Made by a program: the position numbers and the translations under genes. The notes beneath the pieces are model-generated. The model was not told the DNA's origin and searched no databases. It was given only the letters and a program-made list of their open reading frames with translations. A stretch of 64,000 bases of DNA from Saccharibacter sp. 17.LH.SD (GTDB lineage: Bacteria > Pseudomonadota > Alphaproteobacteria > Acetobacterales > Acetobacteraceae): NCBI RefSeq assembly GCF_009834805.1, contig NZ_WVHO01000009.1, positions 312,501 to 376,500 on the forward strand, given 5' to 3'. Positions 35,538 through 45,037 of this stretch are shown here, piece by piece (the first letter of the stretch is position 1; every line of letters begins with the position of its first letter).

Positions 35538-38126
35538 TTAGCGTTTCCACCATCCGACCCGTCGCTTGGCAGGCTTTGCCTCATCAACGTTAATGGGCTG
35601 CGGAGGACGAGGCACGGATGTTTCTGATGCTTCGACCGGTTGCTGTTCGGTTGATTTCGAGCGTGTCGTGCGACGCCGACGAACAGGCTTCTCTTTTTCT
35701 TCAGAAGGTTCTGATGTGTTTTGAGGCTCCGAATTGTCTGAAGAGACCGTTGTTTCTATTGATGTTCCCTGCTCATTGCTCTTTCGGCTACGCCGGCGGC
35801 GGCGAGGGGCCTTCGGCGTGTCGAGGGCTTCAACATCAACAGGGTGTTCGTTTCCTGATATATGGCGATCCGTCGGCTCTATTGCTGTCTTTTTAGCGGT
35901 AAACGCAGCTGATTTTTCCGACGGTATGTCAGATATGTCTCGTGACTGAATGAAGGTCGCATCATTCTGTTCGATGAGATCGAAAATATCAAACCCTTGG
36001 AAAGGATCTGCCGGAGTAGGGCGCTGTTGCTGTGGTGGTGAAGAAGGGATATTTCCTTTCTTTTCAAATTTACGGCTACGTGCTGGCTTTTCCGGGATTG
36101 TATCCTCATTTTTTTGCGGGAGGACCCGTCGAACACGTGTTCTCCGACGGCCAGGCATTAATCCTTCTTCAGCAGAGTGCGGTTCTTCTGGTGTTGCAGG
36201 AACTCGGAATTCCTCATTCTCACTATCGTGTGAAGCCGTCTCATAATCGCGGTCCTGACCACGGCGGCGGCCTCTGCGGCGACGGCGGCGAGAAGAGTTA
36301 TTTTCTTGCGTGTCGTCTGATGGGAAGGATTGCTGTTCTTTAGAAGACGGAACAGGAGCCTCTCCCGCGACGATATCAATCGTGCGTACCGTATCCGGGG
36401 CTTTCTCTGGAGCAGGTGCAGCAAGAGGAGCTGCCTGTGTCTGTCGAGACTGAATACGGTCAATTCGGATATCCGAACCAACAAGACTGTCGTCAGTTTG
36501 GAAGGAAATCTTTAACTGATGACGTTGTTCTATCGCAGCCAATGAATCGCGCTTGCTGTTGAGAAGGTAGAGAATAATGCTTGGTGCGATATAGACATTG
36601 ATTGCTGAGGCAAGTTGGCGGCTTGCTTCTTCTTCAATGGTGCGGAGCACATGAAGCGTTGTGCTCTCGATCCCGCGTACCAGGCCCGTTCCTTGGCAGT
36701 GTGGGCAAGGAGAAAGCATACTCTCGGCCAAAGAAGGACGAAGCCGTTGACGAGACATTTCCAAGAGGCCAAAATGGGAGATCCGTCCAACTTGGATGCG
36801 TGCACGGTCAAGGCGGAGCGCTTCTTTTAAGCGTTTTTCGACCTGGTTATTATTGCGACGACTTTCCATATCGATGAAATCGATCACGATGAGCCCGGCT
36901 AAGTCACGGAGCCTTAATTGACGTGCGACTTCTTCAGCGGCTTCGAGGTTTGTCCGAAGGGCTGTTTCTTCAATATTGCGTTGTGACGTGGCCTTGCCCG
37001 AATTGACGTCAATAGAGACTAGAGCTTCTGTCTGATTGATGACAATATAGCCGCCAGCTTCTAGGCGTACTGTTGGGGAGAACATGGCGTTGAGATGGTG
37101 CTCAACATTATAGTGTGAGAAGAGACTTTGCCCACGGTTCTGCCAAAGACGAATACGGTTGGCGTTATGGGGCATGAGAAGCCGTGTGAATTCCCGAGCA
37201 TTTTTCCATGCACTTTCACCATCGACATAAACACTTTCAATGTCACGAGTGAAGAGATCACGAATGGCCCGTTTTATCAGGCTTGCTTCCTCATAAACGA
37301 GGGTAGGAGCGATAGAGGTTAGGGCATGGGAGCGTATATCGTCCCATAGTTGAAGCAAATAATCGCAATCACGAACAATTTCTGTTTCAGGCCGTCCTGC
37401 ACCAGCTGTGCGGATGATCATTGCCATGGAACGGGGTAAATTGAGATGCGATACAATATCACGCAGGCGCTTACGGTCTGTGTCAGATGTGATTTTGCGA
37501 GACACTCCACCACCACGCATAGCGTTGGGCATGAGGACTCCGTATCGGCCAGCAAGAGAGATATAAGTGGTGAGGGCCGCTCCTTTATTGCCGCGCTCTT
37601 CTTTGACAACCTGAACTAGGATGACCTGGCGACGTCGAATGACTTCTTGAATGCGGTAATTACGTAAAAAGCGTGCCATGCGGCGGTTGGCGGTTTGCTC
37701 ATCGCCAGTATCGTGCTCTCCGCTGACAATTTCGGGGCGGTGCTGTGCATGTTCATCTTGGTCTTCTTGAACGTTGGCATCAGCACTATCACCATCATCA
37801 ACGTCGTCATCCCCCAGAGCCTGCTGCTCGGTGGCGTATTCTTCTTCTTGAAGGGCAAGAAGTTTTTCGCGATCAGCGACTGGGATTTGAAAATAGTCAG
37901 GGTGGATTTCACTGAAGGCTAAAAAGCCATGCCGATTGCCGCCATAATCAACGAAAGCGGCCTGTAGGCTTGGTTCAACGCGGATTATTTTAGCGAGATA
38001 AATATTGCCTTTAAGTTGACGCCGAGCAGACGTTTCAACGTCATAATCCTCAATGCGTTTTTCGTTCATGACAACGACACGTGTTTCCTCAGCGTGTGTT
38101 GCGTCAATGAGCATATGTTTTGTCAT
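35538..38126 (-). CDS. rne: Ribonuclease E/G family endoribonuclease
   Basis: RNase E starts mRNA decay and processes rRNA and tRNA precursors. The 862-residue protein has an N-terminal S1 RNA-binding domain (NIYLAKIIRVEPSLQAAFVDY) interrupted by an acidic insertion of roughly 70 residues. The DNase-I-like catalytic region includes SIDVNSGKA and LIVIDFIDME. The Zn-link CPHCQGTG is intact. The C-terminal third is disordered, rich in Arg clusters (RRRRRGRRRGQ) and acidic/Pro stretches, the usual scaffold for degradosome partners and RNA. It is divergent from the amidase gene, a common alphaproteobacterial order, across a 589-bp gap that probably forms a long 5' leader. Confidence 0.95.
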   Translation of the reverse strand: MTKHMLIDATHAEETRVVVMNEKRIEDYDVETSARRQLKGNIYLAKIIRVEPSLQAAFVDYGGNRHGFLAFSEIHPDYFQIPVADREKLLALQEEEYATEQQALGDDDVDDGDSADANVQEDQDEHAQHRPEIVSGEHDTGDEQTANRRMARFLRNYRIQEVIRRRQVILVQVVKEERGNKGAALTTYISLAGRYGVLMPNAMRGGGVSRKITSDTDRKRLRDIVSHLNLPRSMAMIIRTAGAGRPETEIVRDCDYLLQLWDDIRSHALTSIAPTLVYEEASLIKRAIRDLFTRDIESVYVDGESAWKNAREFTRLLMPHNANRIRLWQNRGQSLFSHYNVEHHLNAMFSPTVRLEAGGYIVINQTEALVSIDVNSGKATSQRNIEETALRTNLEAAEEVARQLRLRDLAGLIVIDFIDMESRRNNNQVEKRLKEALRLDRARIQVGRISHFGLLEMSRQRLRPSLAESMLSPCPHCQGTGLVRGIESTTLHVLRTIEEEASRQLASAINVYIAPSIILYLLNSKRDSLAAIEQRHQLKISFQTDDSLVGSDIRIDRIQSRQTQAAPLAAPAPEKAPDTVRTIDIVAGEAPVPSSKEQQSFPSDDTQENNSSRRRRRRGRRRGQDRDYETASHDSENEEFRVPATPEEPHSAEEGLMPGRRRTRVRRVLPQKNEDTIPEKPARSRKFEKKGNIPSSPPQQQRPTPADPFQGFDIFDLIEQNDATFIQSRDISDIPSEKSAAFTAKKTAIEPTDRHISGNEHPVDVEALDTPKAPRRRRRSRKSNEQGTSIETTVSSDNSEPQNTSEPSEEKEKPVRRRRTTRSKSTEQQPVEASETSVPRPPQPINVDEAKPAKRRVGWWKR

Positions 38127-38715
38127 GGAAGACTAAACTCCGTGGCGTATCCATGAGGTAGGCTCATCCGATGAATACGCGGATTGTCGTAACGGTCAGG
38201 GAACGGCATGGCAGGCACAGCGCACGAGGGCTGTGATAAGCGGTGGGTTAAAATCGACGCACTAAATAACATGACGCCCCTGGATAACTGGTCCGGCAGC
38301 AGCCTGAATTGCCGGGAAATGCGTTTAGCTGATATGGCATATGGCCACACAGCCAGTTGATGAGTTGGACTACTTCTATCAGGGTGCCGTAGACACATCA
38401 GAACTTGATGACGTGCTCACACCAAACGATTCAAAGTACATCACGCTAAAACCATATTGGCGGGAGCCGACAGCCTCTCCAGATTATCCCACTGGGGCTG
38501 TTTAGGATCAAACCGCTTCCAACAAGGTCTTGCGTGTCAAGATGACCCAAATATTTCATCTTGGCAAGCGGCATGATGCAGGCTGTTGTCATGTTCTGAG
38601 ATAAGGTGAAAATGAAGGGTGATTATTTCTCTTATGCGTCTTAATTACCGAGGTTATTATACACTGATAATCGAGCAGTTTTGAGGGGGTTGAGGGTGTC
38701 TGAGGAGAACAGATC
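38127..38715. promoter_or_regulatory. Divergent region: probable long rne 5' leader and amidase promoter
   Basis: No convincing gene lies in these 589 bases; a 91-codon minus frame ending at 38123 lacks family features. The part near rne has several stems readable in its transcript, for example CCGGCA/TGCCGG (38293-38298 / 38310-38315). Near 38535-38566 an 11-bp stem TGTCAAGATGA/TCATCTTGGCA occurs. RNase E commonly controls its own mRNA through a structured 5' leader, so this role is likely but inferred. The promoter for the amidase must be within about 38580-38700. Confidence 0.45.
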
Positions 38716-39576
38716 ATGGTGCTGACGCGACGGCATTTTTTGGGTTTGTCAGCAAGTGGAGGGCTCCTCCCATATACGGCTACGGCACTCACGAATAGGA
38801 AACATTCCAGTTCTGTTATTGCGACACAGCGGGCGCCTTCTATTACCCGTCATGCCAAACCAGATTTACCAACTATTATGCTAGATCCTGGTCATGGGGG
38901 GAAGGATCCAGGTGCTATTGGTGTTTCCGGCACGTATGAGAAGCATATTGCGGAAGCTGCCGCCACAGAGTTGGCCTTTTTATTAAGGAAATCTGGGCGT
39001 TATAGTGTTGTGCTGAGCCGCGATGAGGACAAGTTTATTCCTCTTGAAGGACGTGTCGAGCTTGCACATCGTCATAAAGCGCAGCTTTTTATTTCTATGC
39101 ATGCTGATGCGTTGCAACAACCGGATGTGCGTGGTGCAAGTGTGTATACGTTATCAGGTAGTGCGTCAGACCATCAAACGGCGTTGTTGGCACAAAAGGA
39201 GAATAGTGCAGACCGTTTTGCCGGCCCTGCTTTTCATGGTTTTTCCCCAGACGTACAGGAGATCTTGGGCAGTCTTGTGCACGAAGAAACACGGCACGGG
39301 TCAGCCTATATGGCATCCAGTGTTGTGCATTCTTTTCAAGACAAAATTCGGCTGTTACGCCATCCGTCGCGGCACGCTGCATTTGTTGTCTTGAAGTCGG
39401 CAGATATTCCGTCTGTTTTGGTTGAAATGGGCTTTATGTCCAATCATCTCGATGAGCTCGCTTTGAGGCAAGCACAACATCGTCAACATGTTGCCTTAGC
39501 GATGCAGCAAGCGATTGATCGTTATTTTTCTTCGCGTTTTGGTGGAGAACGTCTTGCGGGTGGGCGTTTATTATAA
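38716..39576 (+). CDS. amiC: N-acetylmuramoyl-L-alanine amidase (AmiC type)
   Basis: The enzyme cuts the bond between glycan and peptide stem in peptidoglycan at cell separation. The 286-residue protein opens with TRRHFLGLSASGG, a twin-arginine signal peptide like that of AmiC. The amidase-3 domain is clear: IMLDPGHGGKDPGAIG (first zinc His), a conserved Glu in TYEKHIAEAA, SMHADAL (second His), and the catalytic Glu in VLVEMGFMSN. A regulatory helix that EnvC-type activators displace in other AmiC proteins may lie between about 155 and 200. It is divergent from rne. Confidence 0.92.
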   Translation: MVLTRRHFLGLSASGGLLPYTATALTNRKHSSSVIATQRAPSITRHAKPDLPTIMLDPGHGGKDPGAIGVSGTYEKHIAEAAATELAFLLRKSGRYSVVLSRDEDKFIPLEGRVELAHRHKAQLFISMHADALQQPDVRGASVYTLSGSASDHQTALLAQKENSADRFAGPAFHGFSPDVQEILGSLVHEETRHGSAYMASSVVHSFQDKIRLLRHPSRHAAFVVLKSADIPSVLVEMGFMSNHLDELALRQAQHRQHVALAMQQAIDRYFSSRFGGERLAGGRLL

Positions 39577-39627
39577 AATACGAACCTCTTGCGTTAGGTA
39601 AAATAATTATGTAGCGTCCGTAGTGAT

Positions 39628-39672
39628 ATGACATTCTGTTTTGCCCTTACCCTACGACTTATGGTCCCCTGA
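39628..39672 (+). CDS. Possible leuA leader peptide
   Basis: A 14-codon frame from ATG 39628 to TGA 39670-39672 encodes MTFCFALTLRLMVP, with three Leu codons in five. Its stop overlaps the first arm of the 11-bp hairpin 39666-39714. A Leu-rich short peptide next to a hairpin ahead of leuA is the usual layout of transcription attenuation by leucine. The ribosome site is weak and no U tract follows the hairpin, so this is a candidate only. Confidence 0.4.
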   Translation: MTFCFALTLRLMVP

Positions 39673-39714
39673 ACGCTCTATGATGCGGACAGGATTGTCT
39701 GCTGCGTTCAGGGG
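39666..39714 (+). promoter_or_regulatory. Hairpin in the leuA leader (possible attenuator)
   Basis: Perfect 11-bp arms CCCCTGAACGC/GCGTTCAGGGG (39666-39676 and 39704-39714) enclose 27 bases. It lies 52 bases before the leuA start and overlaps the end of the possible leader peptide. The absence of a T run argues against a simple terminator. Confidence 0.5.
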
Positions 39715-39766
39715 AAGCCTTCAAGATTAAGTATTGTATTTTCGTAAGGTTAAGAGAGGTAACGCT

Positions 39767-41338
39767 GTGTCTTTCCAACATCCTTCTTTCGGTTCTGTTG
39801 CTGATAATCGTGTTTTCATTTTTGACACGACATTGCGCGATGGTGAGCAGTCCCCTGGCTTTTCTATGAATATAGGGGAGAAGCTGCGCATGGCGCACGC
39901 TCTGTCAGCATTAGGGGTTGATGTTATTGAAGCGGGTTTCCCCGTTGCTTCAGAAGGGGATTTTGAAAGTGTCCGCCAAATTGCCGAGAACGTGGATGGA
40001 TCGGTCATCTGCGCCCTGGCTCGGAGTGGGGGGCGTGATATTGAGGCCGCAGGGGAAGCGCTAAAGAAAGCGAAACGCGGGCGTATTCATAACTTCATTT
40101 CAACATCTCCGTTACATATGAAATACAAGCTTCGTATGTCGCCGGAGCGTGTTCTGGAGCTGATTGAGTCCGGGAACAAACAGGCGCGTCATTATACAGA
40201 TGATGTTGAGTGGTCCGCAGAGGATGGGTCTCGTACAGAGCCGGACTTCTTATGTCGGTGTGTCGAAACGGCCATTCGTCATGGGGCAACAACTATTAAT
40301 ATTCCTGATACTGTAGGGTTTGCGACACCAGAGGAAATGCGGGCGTTATTTTCTATGTTGCGAGAGCGTGTCCCCGGAGCGGATCAGGTTATTTTCTCTA
40401 CCCATAATCATAATGATCTTGGATTGGCGGTTGGTAATACATTGGCGGCTGTTGAGGGGGGCGCTCGACAGATTGAGTGCACCATCAATGGGATTGGTGA
40501 GCGCGCTGGTAACGCCGCATTAGAGGAGATCGTGATGGCGTTGAAGACGCGGCATGATCGTTATGGGATGACGACAGGGATTGAGACGCCGCGTCTGTTG
40601 AGTATCTCGCGTCTTCTGGCGACCATTACGGGCTTTGATGTGCAGCCTAATAAGGCGATTGTAGGTCGTAATGCCTTTGCGCACGAAAGCGGGATCCATC
40701 AGGATGGTATTTTGAAGCACGCTGGAACGTACGAGATTATGACGCCCGAAAGTGTTGGGTGGAATAGTACGTCCTTGGTGTTGGGGAAACATTCTGGGCG
40801 TGCGGCTTTCCGGGATAAGTTGGAGAGCCTTGGTTATGGAGACATAACGGATGAGCTTGTTAATGTTGCGTTCCAACGTTTCAAGGATCTAGCCGACCAG
40901 AAGAAAGTTGTTTTTGATGACGATGTGAGAGCGTTGGTTGATGAAGAAGCGCGTGATCATGATCGTATAAAATTACAGTTTTTGGAGTTGCAAGGTGGCA
41001 CGGCCCATAAAGCCCATGTGCTTTTAGGACTTGAAGTGGATGGCGTTGTGCAAGAGGCCCAGTCTGATGGGAATGGACCTGTCGATGCGGCGTTCCGGGC
41101 TATTTGTCAGGCTTTTCCGCATAAAGCGACTTTGGCCTTGTTCTCTGTTGCAAATGTAACAGAGGGAACGGATGCCCAAGCAAAGACAACTGTGCGTTTG
41201 CAAGAAGACGGCCGGCTTGTGGATGGGCAGGGAAGTGATGCCGATACAGTTGTATCAGCGGTCCGTGCTTATATTCATGCCTTGAATAAACTGTTGGTTA
41301 AACGTCAACGAAGTGCTCCGGAAGCCTTGAAAGTTTGA
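39767..41338 (+). CDS. leuA: 2-isopropylmalate synthase LeuA
   Basis: LeuA condenses acetyl-CoA with 2-ketoisovalerate, the first step of leucine synthesis. The 523-residue protein has the HMGL-like domain with [17 protein letters not shown], the metal-binding [14 protein letters not shown] and [13 protein letters not shown], and a C-terminal regulatory domain ([20 protein letters not shown]) that binds leucine as feedback inhibitor. I start at the GTG at 39767, eight bases after GAGAGG; an upstream ATG at 39734 would add 11 residues within the leader. A possible attenuator precedes it. Confidence 0.96.
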   Translation: MSFQHPSFGSVADNRVFIFDTTLRDGEQSPGFSMNIGEKLRMAHALSALGVDVIEAGFPVASEGDFESVRQIAENVDGSVICALARSGGRDIEAAGEALKKAKRGRIHNFISTSPLHMKYKLRMSPERVLELIESGNKQARHYTDDVEWSAEDGSRTEPDFLCRCVETAIRHGATTINIPDTVGFATPEEMRALFSMLRERVPGADQVIFSTHNHNDLGLAVGNTLAAVEGGARQIECTINGIGERAGNAALEEIVMALKTRHDRYGMTTGIETPRLLSISRLLATITGFDVQPNKAIVGRNAFAHESGIHQDGILKHAGTYEIMTPESVGWNSTSLVLGKHSGRAAFRDKLESLGYGDITDELVNVAFQRFKDLADQKKVVFDDDVRALVDEEARDHDRIKLQFLELQGGTAHKAHVLLGLEVDGVVQEAQSDGNGPVDAAFRAICQAFPHKATLALFSVANVTEGTDAQAKTTVRLQEDGRLVDGQGSDADTVVSAVRAYIHALNKLLVKRQRSAPEALKV

Positions 41339-41395
41339 TATCGTAACGTTCTTATTCGGGCGTATTCGCTTTAAAAGAGCTGGAGGGGGAGACCG

Positions 41396-42163
41396 ATGGT
41401 GCATGGATGGGTTTATGTGCTTTCCGGTTTGCTTGTGGGTTTCCTGGTTGGGATGACGGGGGTCGGGGGTGGCTCTCTTATGACCCCCATCCTTATCCTC
41501 CTATGTGGAGTGAAGCCGCAAACAGCTGTTGGGACAGATTTGATTTATGCCGCTGTTACGAAGTTGGTGGGAACCACCTTTAACAGGCATCTTGGAACAA
41601 TAGATTGGCGTATTGTTGGCTGGCTCATGGCTGGGAGTATACCGGGGGCTTTAATCTGTCTCATATTCTTGCATCATACAGGAAGTTCTGCGGCGGTATC
41701 CCACATAATACATGTGGCGTTGGGGATTAGCTTGCTGATTACTTCTCCCGCTATTTTGTTTCGTCCATATTTACAACGCTGGGCGTCACAGCGGGCAGTG
41801 TATGGTCGCAGGCGTGTACGCTTCCTTACTGTCGTATTGGGGCTCATTCTAGGGGGAATGGTTGCTCTTTCCTCAGTAGGTGCTGGAGCAATTGGTATGG
41901 CGGCTTTGGTCATGTTATATCCCTCAGTGCCTATGCGAACATTGGTTGCTGTTGATGTTGCGCATGCCGTTCCGTTGGCATTTGTTGCCGGGGGAGGTCA
42001 TTGGCTAGAGGGAGCGCTGGATGTCAGGACGATCGCATGGCTCTTATGTGGTTCGATTCCCGGAATCTTATTGGGGACTCTGTGCGCTGGGAAATGTCAT
42101 GAGGCTGTACAACGTTGGGTGTTGGGAGTTTTGCTTGCTGTGATCGGTTTGAGGATGATATAA
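41396..42163 (+). CDS. TauE/SafE-family sulfite exporter
   Basis: The 255-residue protein has about seven to eight membrane segments. The two half-domains each begin with a glycine-rich motif: LVGFLVGMTGVGGGSLMTPIL and, after a loop, LGGMVALSSVGAGAIGMAAL. That repeat is the TauE/SafE signature. Members export sulfite, sulfoacetate or other organic anions, or do unknown jobs. It has a strong GGAGGGGG ribosome site. It is separate from leuA (57 bp) and from mreB (222 bp), and no sulfur gene is nearby, so the substrate is not known. Confidence 0.9.
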   Translation: MVHGWVYVLSGLLVGFLVGMTGVGGGSLMTPILILLCGVKPQTAVGTDLIYAAVTKLVGTTFNRHLGTIDWRIVGWLMAGSIPGALICLIFLHHTGSSAAVSHIIHVALGISLLITSPAILFRPYLQRWASQRAVYGRRRVRFLTVVLGLILGGMVALSSVGAGAIGMAALVMLYPSVPMRTLVAVDVAHAVPLAFVAGGGHWLEGALDVRTIAWLLCGSIPGILLGTLCAGKCHEAVQRWVLGVLLAVIGLRMI

Positions 42164-42331
42164 TTGATTTATGATTAGGAAAAACCTATCGTAATCCACG
42201 TGAGATAGATATCTAAAGAAACTGTCATAAAAATCCGTGGTAAGAATCGTTTTTCTTGTCCTTTATGGCCTTGCTGAAGTTGTCTTGCTTCTTATAATTT
42301 GCCGCCGGGTACGTCATTGTGTTCAGCGTGA

Positions 42332-43429
<1,098 letters not shown>

Positions 43430-43453
43430 TCCCATCTCGGAGACGAATGGGAT

Positions 43454-44389
43454 ATGCTTTCAATCCATACGCGTCAGGTCTTGGCGGGCCTTGTTTTACC
43501 GATATTGATTTTTTTCGCGGTTGGACTGGCTTTTGTAGGGCAAGTCTGGCCGCAGAAGCTTGTGTCGCTTCGGCTTGCCGTCACAGGGGAGATGGCCCCT
43601 ATTTATTACGGTTTGACATTTCCTCAACGTGAGGTGCGGCATTGGGAAGAGATGCTGCATGGCGTTACTGATTTAATCGCTGAAAATCAAAATTTACGTC
43701 AACAAAATAAACAACTTTATTACTGGCGTGATATGGCTACTTCCTTAAAGGCAGAGAATAAGAAGCTTAAGTCTGTACTGCATTGGGGAATTGATCCGAG
43801 TTTACGCTATGTAAGCGGGTGGGTCGTCCGGGAGGAAAGCGGCCCCTATTTACATGCTGCTTTGCTTGATGTGGGAGATCAACTATCTCCGCATATGGGA
43901 AGCCTTGCTGTTGATGATGTTGGTCTGATAGGCAGGGTGAGTGAGGTCGGGCCGCATGTGGTAAGAATATTACTCATCACAGACGCTGCAAGCCGTATTC
44001 CTGTAACAATGCTTCCCTCTGGGGGGGATGCTATGATGGTGGGAGATAGTGTTTCGCTCCCACATCTCATGTATTACGCTCAAGATACTCGTCCGGTGGA
44101 GGGTGCACGTGTGGAGACGCGCGGACAGGCTGGGATTACGGGGGGGGTTTTGATTGGGCATGTGCATTATTTATCTTCTGGGCAGCCCATTGTTATCCCC
44201 GCTGCTGATTTAAAGCATTTGGATGTCGTAAGAGTATTTGATAATGATACGGTGTTAGATCCTCCGCCTGCAGCTGGGCGTGTTAGGGAGCATGGCCCTT
44301 TGATTTCTGTGCCGCCTAAAGCTGAGGGCGAACCGAAATGGCAGGGATTAAAACGGTTCTGGCCTTTTTCTCGTATTGGGAATGGTTGA
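43454..44389 (+). CDS. mreC: Rod-shape protein MreC
   Basis: MreC links the MreB cytoskeleton to periplasmic wall enzymes. The 311-residue protein has one N-terminal membrane segment (about residues 12-35), a coiled coil (about 70-115: LIAENQNLRQQNKQLYYWRD, then LKAENKKLKSVL) and a two-barrel domain with DVGDQLSPHMGSLAVDDVGL followed by a final segment with IPAADLKHLDVV. It lies 24 bases after mreB and 21 before mreD. Confidence 0.93.
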   Translation: MLSIHTRQVLAGLVLPILIFFAVGLAFVGQVWPQKLVSLRLAVTGEMAPIYYGLTFPQREVRHWEEMLHGVTDLIAENQNLRQQNKQLYYWRDMATSLKAENKKLKSVLHWGIDPSLRYVSGWVVREESGPYLHAALLDVGDQLSPHMGSLAVDDVGLIGRVSEVGPHVVRILLITDAASRIPVTMLPSGGDAMMVGDSVSLPHLMYYAQDTRPVEGARVETRGQAGITGGVLIGHVHYLSSGQPIVIPAADLKHLDVVRVFDNDTVLDPPPAAGRVREHGPLISVPPKAEGEPKWQGLKRFWPFSRIGNG

Positions 44390-44410
44390 TCAGAGGGAAA
44401 AAGGCGGGCA

Positions 44411-44956
44411 ATGCGGTTACCATCTCAGCAGCAGCAAATATTATTACGATGGGCACCACAGCGTATAATGAAAGCGGTCTGGAAGAAGATTGTTCCTGGT
44501 TTGTTTATCATTTGTTGGGGGATTGTCTTATCGGCTCCTTTCGGTATTCCCGGACAGATTGAACTTCAGAGTGGCATTATTCTTGGGACTGTATGGTTTT
44601 GGGTACTATACCGTCCCCAGGTTATGTCATTGCCTTTATTGTTTTTGAGTGGGCTAATTGTAGAACTGTTTGTGGTGACGCCTCCGGGGTTCTTATTGTT
44701 GTGGATGCTGGTTGTTTATGGCGTAGCACAGGGCGTTCGTTTTCGTTTGGCTCAGGGAGGTTTCTTTCGCTCATGGGGAGTGTACGCCTTAACAGTTTTG
44801 GGAGGCGTTTTCCTTGAGTGGTGTTTGATGTCTATTCAAGCGGTGGCCATTATCTCTCCCTTTGCGATGGTTTTTCAGTGGGTCCTCACAATAGGTGTTT
44901 ACCCGCTTTTACATGCGGGATTTGCGTGGGGACGCCGTATTTTTGACAATTCTTAG
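44411..44956 (+). CDS. mreD: Rod-shape protein MreD
   Basis: MreD is a small membrane protein of the elongation machinery. The 181-residue product has about five membrane segments and no soluble domain. Sequence conservation in the family is weak, so identification depends on size, hydrophobicity and position between mreC and mrdA. The segment VYGVAQGVRFRLAQGGFFRS is a polar loop. The start ATG lies inside an operon with 21-bp spacing from mreC. The gap to mrdA is 81 bp. Confidence 0.85.
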   Translation: MRLPSQQQQILLRWAPQRIMKAVWKKIVPGLFIICWGIVLSAPFGIPGQIELQSGIILGTVWFWVLYRPQVMSLPLLFLSGLIVELFVVTPPGFLLLWMLVVYGVAQGVRFRLAQGGFFRSWGVYALTVLGGVFLEWCLMSIQAVAIISPFAMVFQWVLTIGVYPLLHAGFAWGRRIFDNS

Positions 44957-45037
44957 CGTTTTAAATGCGGTGCAGGCTTTATAGAATCTGTTATTATTTA
45001 CTTGCTTCTCCACTCCTGAGCGTTATGTCGTGTCCTG

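Noticed and set aside
38123-38398. Minus-strand 91-codon frame before rne
   Set aside because: Overlaps the rne start by 4 bases, has no family features, and lies in what looks like the rne leader.
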